Assembly (NCBI GenBank): GCA_016178725.1
Contig: JACOSV010000010.1
Location: 1 to 55,859 of the forward strand
From: Candidatus Eiseniibacteriota bacterium
Lineage (GTDB): Bacteria; Eisenbacteria; RBG-16-71-46
Direction: 5' to 3'
Length of the DNA stretch: 55,859 bases
Part shown: piece by piece, positions 14,949 to 24,047 of the stretch
Numbering within the stretch: position 1 is the first letter of the stretch
Layout: each line of letters opens with the position of its first letter
The notes under the pieces: generated by a model
Databases searched by the model: none
What the model was told of the DNA's origin: nothing
The model's input: only the letters and a program-made list of their open reading frames with translations
Position numbers and translations under genes: made by a program

Positions 14949-16264
14949 CCGGCTCGACGGCTGGCCCCGCGCACGACGCGCCGGCGGACGCCACCGCACC
15001 CGCGCCTCCGCCGATCCTGTGCCAACGCAATTTCCAGGCGCTGTTCGGCGGCCAGCTGATCTCGATCCTCGGCGAGCGGCTTACGTACCTCGGCCTCATC
15101 GGTCTGCTCGCCGAGCACACGCACCACTTCGCCGACGCGAAGTCGCCGGTGCTGCTCTCGATCCTCGCCAACGTGATGCTCGCGCCGGTGCTGCTGTTCG
15201 CGCCGTTCACCGGGGCGTGGGTGGACCGCTGGAACCTGCGCCGCGTGCTGATCGTCTCCGACCTGCTACGCGCCGGGCTCGTCATGCTGATCCCGGTGCT
15301 CTACCCGGTGAGTCACACCGCGGCGACCGTCTACGGCCTCGTGTTCGGGCTCTTCACCTGCAACGTGTTCTTCCTCCCGGCGAAGAGCGCGATCACGCCC
15401 GAGATCGTGCCCAAGTCGCAGCTGCTCGCCGCCAACGCGCTGCTCGCGGCGGCCGGGATCGCCGCGACCGCGAGCGGCGCGCCGGTCGGCGGCTGGGTCG
15501 TGGATCACTGGGGCTGGCGTTCGGCGCTCATGATCAACGCCGCAACGTATCTCGTCTCGGTGATCTCGCTCGCCCTGATCCGCTACCGTCCGCACGCGCC
15601 GCAGGGCCCGCGCCCCGAGGTGAGCTGGCGCGGCTACCTGCGCGAGGTCGGCGAGGGCTGGGGCGTGCTGCGCCGGAATCCGCCGGTGTGGCTCGCGCTC
15701 ACGTCGCTCGCCGCCGTGTGGGCGGGCGGCGGGTTCCTGCACGTCGCCGGCAACGAGCACATCCAGCGCGCCGCGAGCATCCCCGGCATGGAGCGTGTCG
15801 GCGTGCTGATGCTGGCACTCGGCATCGGCAGTGGCCTCGCCACGTGGTGGGTCAACACGCACGGCCGCGCGTTTCCGCGACCGGCGCTGCTCGGCGGCGG
15901 ACTGCTGCTCGCCGGGATCGGGCTCACCGTGTTCGCGCTCTCGACGCGCTTCGCCGTGTTCGCAGCGAGCGCGTTTGTCATCGGCCTCGGCGCCGCGCCG
16001 TCGTTCGTGCTGTCCGAGACGCTGCTGCAGGAAGGCACCGAGCCGCGGCAGCGCGGCCGCGTGTTCAGCGCGCGCGACTTCCTCATGCGCCTCGTGTTCC
16101 TGATCGCCGTCACCGCGGCGGCGTGGCTCACCGAGGCGGCCGGGACGCGCGTGACGCTGGTGGTGTGCGCCGCGGTCACGACCGCGGCCGGGATCGCCGC
16201 GGTGGCGTGGGTGCGGCGCGGGCCGGCACCCGCCCCAGCCACGGGGTCAGACGCGTCCGGCTGA
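14945..16264 (+). CDS. MFS transporter (EntS / LplT-like)
   Basis: A 439-aa major facilitator with about 12 hydrophobic segments. The pattern FFLPAKSAITPEIVP (near 140) followed by LLAANALLAA is characteristic of the EntS/MFS_3 and LplT group. A short Pro/Ala-rich lead precedes the first helix. The ATG overlaps the phosphatidyltransferase stop (ATGA), so it belongs to the lipid operon; transport of a lysophospholipid or lipid precursor is a reasonable guess but an exporter of small molecules is equally possible. It ends tail to tail with the NHL gene. Confidence 0.8.
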   Translation: MTGSTAGPAHDAPADATAPAPPPILCQRNFQALFGGQLISILGERLTYLGLIGLLAEHTHHFADAKSPVLLSILANVMLAPVLLFAPFTGAWVDRWNLRRVLIVSDLLRAGLVMLIPVLYPVSHTAATVYGLVFGLFTCNVFFLPAKSAITPEIVPKSQLLAANALLAAAGIAATASGAPVGGWVVDHWGWRSALMINAATYLVSVISLALIRYRPHAPQGPRPEVSWRGYLREVGEGWGVLRRNPPVWLALTSLAAVWAGGGFLHVAGNEHIQRAASIPGMERVGVLMLALGIGSGLATWWVNTHGRAFPRPALLGGGLLLAGIGLTVFALSTRFAVFAASAFVIGLGAAPSFVLSETLLQEGTEPRQRGRVFSARDFLMRLVFLIAVTAAAWLTEAAGTRVTLVVCAAVTTAAGIAAVAWVRRGPAPAPATGSDASG

Positions 16265-16275
16265 TCGGAATCAGC
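16260..16275. terminator. Small hairpin between convergent genes
   Basis: GCTGAT-CGGA-ATCAGC: a perfect 6-bp stem with a 4-base loop that spans both stop codons of the converging MFS and NHL genes. It could act in both directions, but there is no T run, so termination is uncertain. Confidence 0.3.
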
Positions 16276-17236
16276 GGTATATAGACTTCACTCGCCCCCA
16301 GCTGAACCGCAACGTGGGAGTCGGCACCGCTGCAAACTTCTCGACACGATAGTTGAGTGTGTCGGAGACATAGATTTCCCCGCCCGGGCCGAGCGCGATG
16401 CCGGTAGGGTCATTGAACTGCCCGTTCCCGCTCCCCACTGTGCCCCATTGCTGGATGAACGTGCCCGTACTGGTGAACATGACGACGCGTCCGTCCTCGG
16501 CGGCGACGTAGACACGGCCGCTGGCGTCGAAGTCGATCGCGGCGGGATGATCGAACACCAGCTGTGTTCCCCACTTACCCATGAATGTTCCGCTCGGGCT
16601 GAACATCTGAATTCGGTTGTTGCCCCGATCCACGACGTACACGACTCCGGCGTTGTTCACAGCGATGCCGCATGGAGCGTCGAACTGACCATCACCGGTG
16701 CCGCATGACCCCCACTGGAGCAAGAATGTCCCGGTGCCCGTGAACTTCTGCACCCGGCAATCGAAATCGTCGACCACATAGACGTTATCGCTGGCGTCGA
16801 TGGCGATGCCGTGCGCGCCTTCGAATTGTCCGGGGGCTGTCCCTGCCGTGCCCCACATCGTCAAGAATGTTCCGCCACTGGTGAACTTCTGAACGCGGTT
16901 TCTCCCGCTGTCGGTGACGTAGACGTTGCTGTTCCCGTCGACCGCAACATCCTCCGGCTGACTGAACTGGCCGGGGTCACCGCCCTGGCTCCCCCATTTC
17001 CGGATGAAAGTCCCGCCGGATGTGAACTCCTGAATGCGATCATTTGCGAAATAGTCGGTGACATAGACATTGCCACTGGCGTCGACAGCGAGGCCGTGGG
17101 GCTGACTGAACTGGCCGTCGCCAGTACCAAGGCTTCCCCACGAGAGCAAGAACGGCGGGGCCTGGGCTTGGAGAGGGGCCGCCGCTGATACGAAGAGCAA
17201 AGCGGCTGCTGTGATCATGTAGGACCAGCGTGGCAT
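16271..17236 (-). CDS. Exported NHL-repeat beta-propeller protein with C-terminal tag
   Basis: A 321-aa protein: signal peptide 1-25 (MPRWSYMITAAALLFVSAA), then six NHL repeats of about 47 residues built on GQFSQPHGLAVDASGNVYV and W-G motifs, i.e. a six-bladed propeller, outside the cell or in the periplasm. NHL propellers bind proteins, RNA or glycans; the ligand here is unknown. After the last blade comes a short linker (VPTPTLRF) and the final SWGRVKSIYR, almost the same as the end of the exported protein at 52010-52756. The gene is visibly less GC-rich than its neighbours, with more A/T-ending codons, which may mean transfer or relaxed codon bias. Confidence 0.85.
   Translation of the reverse strand: MPRWSYMITAAALLFVSAAAPLQAQAPPFLLSWGSLGTGDGQFSQPHGLAVDASGNVYVTDYFANDRIQEFTSGGTFIRKWGSQGGDPGQFSQPEDVAVDGNSNVYVTDSGRNRVQKFTSGGTFLTMWGTAGTAPGQFEGAHGIAIDASDNVYVVDDFDCRVQKFTGTGTFLLQWGSCGTGDGQFDAPCGIAVNNAGVVYVVDRGNNRIQMFSPSGTFMGKWGTQLVFDHPAAIDFDASGRVYVAAEDGRVVMFTSTGTFIQQWGTVGSGNGQFNDPTGIALGPGGEIYVSDTLNYRVEKFAAVPTPTLRFSWGRVKSIYR
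16274..16306 (-). other. C-terminal W(G/S)R(V/I)Kx(I/L)YR tag (copy 1)
   Basis: Encodes the last 11 residues of the NHL protein, FSWGRVKSIYR, directly before the TGA. Compare 52721-52753 (ATWSRIKRLYR). The two proteins share no other similarity that I can see. Confidence 0.6.
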
Positions 17237-17429
17237 GAAACCCCCCGGGAGTTCGTGCCCGGTCGGTAAGAGGCGTCGGGTAACGCCACAAAGAATCTAC
17301 TTGCCCCCCCTTCGACAAGCGAGACTAAGGATGCTTCGCACCGATCGCCGCGCCCCCCAGCGGAATTCCTTGGAGCGCTCGGCCGACCGCGCGCCGGACG
17401 GCCCCCAACCAACTACCGCGAGGGCCGCC

Positions 17430-18016
17430 ATGTCCCTGAACGCCCGACTCGCCCGGTACAGCCTCACCACCACCAAGAACAAGTCTTCGAGCGATCCCGC
17501 TCAGGTCCCCACCTCCGCGGTGCTCGACGTGTACCGGCAGGGAGCGGTCATCAACGCAGCCGCAACCGTTCCAGGTGACGAGTTCGATTTCACCCTGACC
17601 GTTGCGGACATTGGCCGGGTTGAGGCTGGGGACCAGCTGTGCAAGAACCTCGACTTCAGCCACACGATCGGCGTCGAGACCGTCGTCGACCACAACACGC
17701 TGATCGTCTCGAACAACACGAGCACCGACTTCGTGCTCGCCGCAGGAGACCGGCTCGTCATCCTCAGCGTGCGTCCCCGACTCTTCACGAACTGCCCGGC
17801 TGATCAACGGTCTCGGCGTCTCGGGCGTCAATGTCAAAAGGTCCTGAGACGGTGAAGGCTATCGACACGCTGTCGCTGGGAGGCCCCGGGTTCAAGTCGA
17901 GCGTGAACACGATCCGCGTGGCGACCGGGAATGTGACGTATTCCACGGTGATGACTCCGTTCCCTAGCGGCGGCGCGATTTACGCTCTATTCATTCGCAT
18001 GATCAGTCTGGGTTGA
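17430..18016 (+). pseudogene. Decayed hypothetical gene read in three successive frames
   Basis: From ATG 17430 (GAGGG upstream) one frame gives about 120 sensible residues rich in beta pattern (DEFDFTLTVADIGRVEAGDQ, TDFVLAAGDRLVIL). Near 17790 sense moves to the next frame (TARLINGLGVSGVNVK), then near 17835 to the third (PETVKAIDTLSLGGPGF, ending IRMISLG at 18016). So one protein of roughly 190 residues appears to be broken by two indels within 60 bases. The family is unknown. Like the NHL gene with which it is divergent, it is less GC-rich than the rest of the window. The 190 bases between the two genes hold short G/C runs but no convincing promoter. Confidence 0.45.
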
Positions 18017-18097
18017 GCGGACACGGTTGAGGAGAGTCAAGAACCGCCAATAACCCGGGCGACTCGCCTCCCTAGCGCGTCGCCGCCGTGCCGCGGA

Positions 18098-18556
18098 TCA
18101 GCGCGGCGCGGCGAGATCCACGCCCCAGCGGTCGCGAATCGCGTGCAGGAACGGCTCGGCGTCCGCGCCGTGCGTGCGGCGCCGGTATTCGTCGTAGGCG
18201 TCGAGGATCGCAGGGCCGTGACGCCCGAGCAGACGTCCGCCCGCCCGTGCCGTGTCGAGCTCGGGCCCGAGCGCGCTCGCGAGACCGTCGAGCAGTGTGG
18301 CAGCGACCTCGCCCGGATCCGGCGCGGCGGCCTCGGCCTCGCGTGCGCGTGGCGCATCGCCGCGGCGCGGCCCGCCGGGCGCATGCGCGCCGTTCCCGTT
18401 CTCCGGCAGCACGACGAACGAGCCGGAGCAGGTCGGACAGCGCACACGCGCGCCCCGCGTCCCGACGAGGGCGTCGGGAATGAGGTATCCGGTCGCGCAA
18501 TGCGGGCAGTGGACGGTCATGGGTGGGCGCGCGTCGAGGTCATGATTGTCGCTCAT
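18098..18556 (-). CDS. MJ0042-type zinc-ribbon protein
   Basis: A 152-aa protein. Residues 15-48 form a zinc ribbon (CPHC at 17-20 and CPTC in RVRCPTCSGSFVV) of the MJ0042/zinc_ribbon_4 type often found at the N-terminus of envelope or regulatory proteins. A Pro/Ala/Gly linker follows, then a helical C-terminal part (PGEVAATLLDGLASALG to the end) of unknown fold. No membrane segment. The ATG at 18556 has GAGGG 5 bases upstream; an internal ATG at 18520 is less well placed. It follows recG by 31 bases on the same strand, so probably co-transcribed. Confidence 0.75.
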   Translation of the reverse strand: MSDNHDLDARPPMTVHCPHCATGYLIPDALVGTRGARVRCPTCSGSFVVLPENGNGAHAPGGPRRGDAPRAREAEAAAPDPGEVAATLLDGLASALGPELDTARAGGRLLGRHGPAILDAYDEYRRRTHGADAEPFLHAIRDRWGVDLAAPR

Positions 18557-18587
18557 GCGGGCCCTCGCGTGGAAGCGCCGCGATCGA

Positions 18588-20690
18588 TCATCCCGCGAGC
18601 GCCAACTCCAGCGCCTCGCGGTAGTGGAGCATCAGCGTCTCGCGCAGCCGCGCGTGCCCGGGCTCGGCCAGGCGCGGATCGCGGGCGACGACTTCGCGCG
18701 CGGCGTCGCGCGCCGCGAGCAGCAGATCGCCGTCGCGGAAGAAATCCGCGAGCTTGAGCCGCGGCAGGCCGCTCTGCCGCGTCCCCCACAGCTCGCCCGG
18801 GCCGCGCAACCTCAGATCCGCCTCGGCGAGGACGAAGCCGTCGTCGGTCTTCGCCATCTCGGCCAGCCGCTCGCGCCCGTGCGCGGTGGCGGCGACGCCC
18901 GCGATCAGCACGCACACCGAGCGGTGCGCGCCGCGTCCGACGCGCCCGCGCAATTGATGGAGCTGGGTCAGGCCGAAACGGTCGGCCTGTTCGACCACCA
19001 TCACGGTCGCGTTCGGGATGTCCACGCCGACCTCGACCACGGTGGTCGCGACCAGCACCGCGATCCCGCCAGCGGCGAACGCCTCCATCACCTCCTGCTT
19101 CGCCTCGGGCTTGAGCCGTCCATGGAGCAGGCCGACCCGATAGGGCGCAAGGCGCGGATGCGCGCGCAGCCGCTCGAACTCGGCCTCGGCGGCGCGCATC
19201 TCGGCGCCCGGGCTCTCCTCGATCGCCGGCACGACCACGAACGCCTGCCGGCCCTGTTCGATCTCCTTCGCCATGAAGTCGATCACCTGCGGGAACTTCT
19301 CCTCGCCCGTCACGCGCGTCACGAGCCGGCCGCGCCCCGCCGGCCGCGCGCGCAGCGTGCTCGTGTCGAGGTCGCCGTACCACGCGAGCGCGAGCGTGCG
19401 CGGGATCGGCGTCGCGGTAAGCACGAGTACGTCCGGGAGCGCGCCCTTCCGCGCCAGCGCCGAGCGCTGGCCGACGCCGAAGCGGTGCTGCTCGTCCACC
19501 ACCGCGAGCCCGAGCCGCGGCATCTCGACCTTGGCCTCGAGCAGCGCGTGCGTGCCGACGACGAGCAGCGGTTCGCCGGCGGCAAGCGCCGCGCGCAGCC
19601 GTCGCCGCTCGGGCACGGGCGTCGCGGCGGTGAGCGCCGCGATCGGGACGTTCGCGGGCGCGGCGAAGCGCGCGAGCGTCGCCGCGTGCTGGCGCGCGAG
19701 GATCTCGGTCGGCGCCATGAACGCCACCTGCCGACCCGCCTCGATCACCTGGAGCGCCGCGAGCAGCGCGACGATCGTCTTCCCGCTCCCCACGTCGCCG
19801 ATCAGCATGCGATGCATCGGCCGCGGCGCCGCGAGGTCGGCCGCGATCTCGGCGAGGGCGCGATCCTGGTCGGCGGTGAGCGTGAAGGGGAGCGCCGCGC
19901 GCACGCGCGCCACGAGATCCCCGGGGCCCGCCGACGCGAGGCCGTTCGCTTCCTCGCGCAGCACGCGGCGGCGGATCTCCATGACCGACTGGAGCAGGAA
20001 CAGCTCTTCGAACGCGAGCCGCTCGCGGGCCCGGGCGAGCGCCGTCTCGTCGGGCGGGAAGTGGACGTGATCGAGCGCGGTCGCGAGCAGCGCGAGGCCG
20101 CGTGCCGAGGCGACCTCGGCCGGGATCGGATCGCCGATCGCGGCGCCGACCTGATCGAGCGCGCGGCGCACCGCGGCGCGCATGCCGCGCGCGGTGATGC
20201 CACGCGTCAACGCGTGCACGGGCACGAGCCGGCCGGCGTGGAGCAGCGACTCGAGGTCGCCCTCGACGATCTCGAACATCGGATTGACCATGCGGCGCTC
20301 GAGCGCGTCCACCTCGCCGCTCAACACCACGCGGACGCCGGGTCGCAGCGCGCGCGCGAGGAACGGCTGGCCGAAGAACACGCAGCCGACCGTGCCGGTC
20401 GAGTCCGCGACCGAAACGACGAGGTCGGTGCGGCCGCCGCGGCCGCGGAGCGTCGCGGCGCGGCGCACGGCGCCGGTCACGGTGAGCAGCTCGCCGGGAC
20501 GCAGCGCGCTCACGGTGACGAAGCGCCGCGCGTCGAGCCACGTGCGCGGGTAGTGGCGCACGAGGTGCTCGAGCGTCACGAGGCCGAGGCGCTCGAAGAG
20601 CAGCGTGCGCTTGGGCCCGATCCCGGGCAGGAACTGGAGGCGCGAGTCGGGTCGCAGCGCGGGCGCGGTCACTGGGGGCGTGGGGTTCAT
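18588..20690 (-). CDS. recG: ATP-dependent DNA helicase RecG
   Basis: A 700-aa RecG, the usual length; it reverses stalled replication forks and migrates branched DNA. An N-terminal helical lead (LPGIGPKR at 21-28) and OB-fold wedge domain (about 60-150) precede the helicase core: Walker A GDVGSGKT (298-305), motif II DEQH (399-402), motif [12 protein letters not shown], and motif [11 protein letters not shown]. The end (ELALAG) is complete. ATG at 20690. Divergent from rpmB, with which it shares a 91-base control region; recG and rpmB are neighbours in many bacteria. Confidence 0.95.
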   Translation of the reverse strand: MNPTPPVTAPALRPDSRLQFLPGIGPKRTLLFERLGLVTLEHLVRHYPRTWLDARRFVTVSALRPGELLTVTGAVRRAATLRGRGGRTDLVVSVADSTGTVGCVFFGQPFLARALRPGVRVVLSGEVDALERRMVNPMFEIVEGDLESLLHAGRLVPVHALTRGITARGMRAAVRRALDQVGAAIGDPIPAEVASARGLALLATALDHVHFPPDETALARARERLAFEELFLLQSVMEIRRRVLREEANGLASAGPGDLVARVRAALPFTLTADQDRALAEIAADLAAPRPMHRMLIGDVGSGKTIVALLAALQVIEAGRQVAFMAPTEILARQHAATLARFAAPANVPIAALTAATPVPERRRLRAALAAGEPLLVVGTHALLEAKVEMPRLGLAVVDEQHRFGVGQRSALARKGALPDVLVLTATPIPRTLALAWYGDLDTSTLRARPAGRGRLVTRVTGEEKFPQVIDFMAKEIEQGRQAFVVVPAIEESPGAEMRAAEAEFERLRAHPRLAPYRVGLLHGRLKPEAKQEVMEAFAAGGIAVLVATTVVEVGVDIPNATVMVVEQADRFGLTQLHQLRGRVGRGAHRSVCVLIAGVAATAHGRERLAEMAKTDDGFVLAEADLRLRGPGELWGTRQSGLPRLKLADFFRDGDLLLAARDAAREVVARDPRLAEPGHARLRETLMLHYREALELALAG

Positions 20691-20699
20691 GCGCGCGAT

Positions 20700-20728
20700 T
20701 TGCGGCGGCGCGGCATCACTGCTAGGAT
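20700..20728 (+). promoter_or_regulatory. Sigma70-type promoter of rpmB
   Basis: TTGCGG (20700-20705), 17-base spacer, TAGGAT (20723-20728); the -10 is identical to that of the promoter at 4465-4470. The leader to the TTG start is about 45 bases and contains GGAGG at 20770-20774. Confidence 0.5.
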
Positions 20729-20781
20729 GCCGCGTCCATTTTCACGCCGGGGTGCGCCCCGGCCGCTTCGGAGGTGCTTCA

Positions 20782-21009
20782 TTGGCTCAGCGCTGTGACA
20801 TCTGCGGCAAGGGCAAGCTCTACGGGAACAACGTCAGCCACGCGAACAACGCCACGCGGCGCGTGTGGTACCCGAACCTCCAGCGCGTGCGCGCGCTCGT
20901 CGAGGGCCGGGTGGCGAACCTCCTCGTCTGCACAGGCTGCCTGACCGCCGGCAAGGTGCAGAAGGCGGCCCGCGGCCGCCGCCGTCGTCCGACGCCCGCC
21001 GTCGTCTAG
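20782..21009 (+). CDS. rpmB: 50S ribosomal protein L28 (zinc-binding form)
   Basis: A 75-aa L28. It starts [20 protein letters not shown] and keeps the [12 protein letters not shown] core. Two Cys pairs (CDIC and CTGC) make this the C+ form, which binds zinc. The start is a TTG at 20782: GGAGG lies 7 bases upstream and no ATG fits. A basic tail ([11 protein letters not shown]) ends the protein. Monocistronic; stop TAG. Confidence 0.95.
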   Translation: MAQRCDICGKGKLYGNNVSHANNATRRVWYPNLQRVRALVEGRVANLLVCTGCLTAGKVQKAARGRRRRPTPAVV

Positions 21010-21026
21010 ATCCCGGTTCGTTCCGC

Positions 21027-21839
21027 TCACGCACGCTCGGCGATGATCTCGAGCACCAGCGGCGTGATCTGAACCGTCGCCGGGTCGGCCTCGGCGGCGC
21101 GGTACTCCGCGCGCACCCGTTCGGCCCACGCCTCATCCGCGTGGCCGAGCTCGATCAGCCGGCGCAATCCGGACTCGATGAAGCGCGCCGGCCATTCCCA
21201 CAGCGCATCGCCGGGCCGTGACGCGAACACGCGCGGCGCGACCTCGCGTACGCGGAATCCGCCGCGCACGAGCAACGCCGGCAGCTCCGCGCCCACGTCG
21301 GGCTCGCCGCCGCTCGACCGCCACGCCTCGATCACGCGCTCCACGAACGACTCGAAGACCGGCCGCCGCGGCGCAAACCGCCAGCCGCGATAGTCGCCAT
21401 ACTCGTGGAACACGGCGCGTCCGCCCGGCGCCAGCGCCCGGGCCAGCATCGCCACGATCCGCGCCGGCTCCGGGACGAACGCCGCGACCCAGCGGCACCA
21501 CGCGGCGTCGAGATCGCGCGCGTCGATCGCGCCCGTCATGAGATCGAGCTCCTGGAACCGCACGTGGCCGAATCCACGCGCGCGGCACGCCTCCTCGGCG
21601 TGGCGCAGGAATCGCTGCGAGCGCTCGACGGCGATCACCTCGCCCGTCGCGCCGACGCGCTCGGCGAGATCGAGCGTCGCGTAGCCGGTGCCCGCGCCGA
21701 CGTCGACCACGCGCGACCCGGGCCCGATCCCGGCGCGCGTCCACGCCGCGAGCACGGTCGGCCGCCACACGCGGTGCTGCACGCCGAGACGCTCGATCTC
21801 CTCGTCGTGCGTGCCGAGCACGTAGTCGCGTTCCGCCAT
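21027..21839 (-). CDS. Class I SAM-dependent methyltransferase
   Basis: A 270-aa methyltransferase with motif I VVDVGAGTGYATLDLAE (about 44-60), the acidic end of strand 2 (IAVERS) and motif post-I LDLMTG. The motif HEYGDYRGWRFAPRR and the later part are typical of methyltransferase_11/UbiE-like enzymes on small molecules. Substrate unknown. Convergent with rpmB (17 bases between stops). It is downstream of the TPR gene on the same strand (72-base gap), so they may share a transcript. Confidence 0.8.
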   Translation of the reverse strand: MAERDYVLGTHDEEIERLGVQHRVWRPTVLAAWTRAGIGPGSRVVDVGAGTGYATLDLAERVGATGEVIAVERSQRFLRHAEEACRARGFGHVRFQELDLMTGAIDARDLDAAWCRWVAAFVPEPARIVAMLARALAPGGRAVFHEYGDYRGWRFAPRRPVFESFVERVIEAWRSSGGEPDVGAELPALLVRGGFRVREVAPRVFASRPGDALWEWPARFIESGLRRLIELGHADEAWAERVRAEYRAAEADPATVQITPLVLEIIAERA

Positions 21840-21911
21840 GTGCGCACTCTAGCCGGGCGGCGGTGGGCGCCGCCACCGCGCCCGGGCGGCGGGGACTACG
21901 CGGCGCGCCGC

Positions 21912-23636
21912 CTAGACCGACCCGCGGGGCGGCGCCGCCGTACCCGGCGTCAGGAGATCGCGCCAGGCGAGCTGCTGGCGCGGCAGCGCGTGCAGCGGGT
22001 CGAGCTCGAGCGCGCGCGCGAACTCCTCGTCCGCCTCGCGCGGACGGCCGAGACCGAGCAGCGCCCAGCCGAGATCGGCGCGCGCCGCGGCGAACGCCGG
22101 GTTGAGCAGCAGCGCCGCGCGCAGCGACGGCTCGGCCGCGGTCGCGTCGCCGCGCAGCAACCGCGTGCGCCCGAGCAGCGCGTGCGCGTCGGCCCACTGC
22201 GGGCGCTCGCGGGCGAGCGTTTCGAGCAGCGCCTCGGCGACGGCGACCTTGCCGCGCGCGAGCTCGACGCCCGCGAGCTCGAGCGCCGCCGGCCCGTACG
22301 CCGGCGCCAGCGCGAGCGCCGCACGGTACGCCTCGCAGGCGCCGTCGAGGTCGCCCGCACCGCGCTGCGCGCGCGCGAGCGCGAGGTGGAGATCGGGATA
22401 GTCGGGGCTCACCGCGATCGCGCGGCGCAGCTCGGCCTCGGCCGTGGCAGCGTCGCCGAGCGCCAGCAGCGGCAGCGCGGCTTCGAGCGCCGCCCCGGGC
22501 GCCTCGCGGTCACGCTCGAGGCCGCGGCGCACGGCGCGCAACGCCTCCTCGTCACGGCCGAGCGCGTGGTACACGAGCCCGAGCAGGCGCTGCGCGCGCG
22601 CGAAGGGACGCTGCAGCGCGACCGCGCGCTCGAGCGCCGCCGCCGCGCCGGCGAGGTCGCCGGAGCGGAAGCGCGCGAGGCCGAGCCAGAAATGGAGGTC
22701 GGGATAGTCGGGACGGTCGGCCAGCGCCGCCTCGACGTGCGCGGTGGCCTCGCCGTTCACGCCCGCCTCGAGCGCTGCGCGCGCGGCGAGCAGCCGCGCG
22801 TCGAGGTAGCGCGCGTTGATGCGCAGCGCGTCGCGGAGCTGGGCCCGCGCCTCGTCGATCCGCCCCGCCTCGAGCAGCAGCGCCGCGAGCCGGCACTTGA
22901 GATCGGGGTACGTCGGCCGCTCGGCGACCGCGCGGCGCAGCGCGGCGATCGCGCCGGCGAGATCGCCGGCCTGATAGCGCTCGAGTGCCTCCTCGGCCGC
23001 GCCCGGCCCGACGGGCCCGCCGGCGTCGATCAGCGCCGGCAGCAGGCGCTGCCAGTCGGCGATCCCCCACTCCGCGGCGCGCGCCGGCATGAGCCCGGTC
23101 GGCGGCTCGAAGCCGCGCGCGAGCGCCGCCTCGAGCGCCGCGGCCGAGCGCCGCGCGTCGCCGAGCTGGCCGAGGCACACGGCGGCTAGCAGGTGTGCGT
23201 CCACGTAGTCGGGATGATCGGCGAGCGCGCGCTCGAGGTCGGCGACCGCCTCGGCGAGCCGACCCGAACGCTCGTAGATGCGCGCGCGCAGGTAGCGCAG
23301 ATCGGGGAACGCGGGATTCTCGGCGAGCGCGAGCGTGAACTCGCGCTCGGCGCGCGCGAAGTCGCCGGCGTGGAAGCAGGCGAGGCCGAGGTTGGCGCGC
23401 GCCTGCGCGGCGTGGACCGAGGCGAGGCTGTGATCGGGATCGCCGGGGCGGACGTCCGCGAGCACGGCCTCGAAGCACTCGGCGGCGCGCTCGAACTCGC
23501 CGCGGTTGAAGTGGAGAATGCCCTGGTCGTAGGGACGGCGATGGCCCCAGCGGAAGAGATTGGCGAAGAACGCACCACCCGCCGGACGCGACTCGCGTGC
23601 GCCGCGCGCCGGGCGCGTGGTGCGGGCGGGCGGCAT
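21912..23636 (-). CDS. Large TPR-repeat protein
   Basis: A 574-aa protein made almost wholly of tetratricopeptide repeats (about a dozen; typical blocks AALERAVALQRPFARAQ, LRRAIAVSPDYPDLHLAL), a scaffold for protein contacts. No signal peptide or membrane segment is seen; the first 25 residues are basic (MPPARTTRPARGARESRP). Several repeats share PDYPDLH/YPDLK, a sign of recent internal duplication. The start at 23636 lies 7 bases after the stop of the small exported gene, so the two are probably coupled. Ends with TAG. Confidence 0.8.
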   Translation of the reverse strand: MPPARTTRPARGARESRPAGGAFFANLFRWGHRRPYDQGILHFNRGEFERAAECFEAVLADVRPGDPDHSLASVHAAQARANLGLACFHAGDFARAEREFTLALAENPAFPDLRYLRARIYERSGRLAEAVADLERALADHPDYVDAHLLAAVCLGQLGDARRSAAALEAALARGFEPPTGLMPARAAEWGIADWQRLLPALIDAGGPVGPGAAEEALERYQAGDLAGAIAALRRAVAERPTYPDLKCRLAALLLEAGRIDEARAQLRDALRINARYLDARLLAARAALEAGVNGEATAHVEAALADRPDYPDLHFWLGLARFRSGDLAGAAAALERAVALQRPFARAQRLLGLVYHALGRDEEALRAVRRGLERDREAPGAALEAALPLLALGDAATAEAELRRAIAVSPDYPDLHLALARAQRGAGDLDGACEAYRAALALAPAYGPAALELAGVELARGKVAVAEALLETLARERPQWADAHALLGRTRLLRGDATAAEPSLRAALLLNPAFAAARADLGWALLGLGRPREADEEFARALELDPLHALPRQQLAWRDLLTPGTAAPPRGSV

Positions 23637-23643
23637 CGCGCGC

Positions 23644-23880
23644 TTAGCGGCCGATCGGGCGCGCCGGAGCGCCGGCGCTGTCGAGCGTCGCGGCCGCGTC
23701 GCGCGACGCGGCCGGATCCACCCGGCCGCCGCGCGGCGTCCGCGTGTCGGGCGCCGGCAGGAACCCCGGCGCAACGGCGTCGGAGGCGGTGCGCGGCGCG
23801 ACGGCCGCCGCCGGACCGTTCGCGGCCGCGAACACGTTCGGCACCAGCAGCACGACGAACAGCGAGATCAGACGGACCAT
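23644..23880 (-). CDS. Small exported hypothetical protein
   Basis: A 78-aa protein: signal peptide 1-19 (MVRLISLFVVLLVPNVFA), then an Ala/Pro-rich mature part of about 59 residues with no recognisable fold, ending ARPIGR. ATG 23880 was chosen for the signal peptide; a weak GGGAAG is upstream. It sits directly before the TPR gene, which may form its intracellular partner or simply share transcription. Function unknown. Confidence 0.5.
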   Translation of the reverse strand: MVRLISLFVVLLVPNVFAAANGPAAAVAPRTASDAVAPGFLPAPDTRTPRGGRVDPAASRDAAATLDSAGAPARPIGR

Positions 23881-24007
23881 GGACAGTCTTCCCTGCGGTC
23901 CGATTCCGTGAGGCCACGAACCGGGCGGCCCCGCTTCCATGGGGGAGCGTTCATCATAGTCCCGAGCGCGTCAGCCTCCTATCGTGATTCGGAACACGGC
24001 GTGGCGA

Positions 24008-24034
24008 GGGCCGCCGGCCAAGCGTCGGCGGCCC
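24008..24034 (-). terminator. Strong hairpin after ftsZ, probable end of the dcw operon
   Basis: Perfect 9-bp stem GGGCCGCCG / CGGCGGCCC with a 9-base loop, 14 bases after the ftsZ stop. There is no U tract, so it may act with Rho or only stabilise the 3' end. Confidence 0.5.
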
Positions 24035-24047
24035 GTCCGCGACGCCG

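Noticed and set aside
21912..23636. CRISPR-like or tandem DNA repeats in the TPR gene
   Set aside because: The periodicity is at protein level (34-residue TPR units), with no spacer-repeat pattern.
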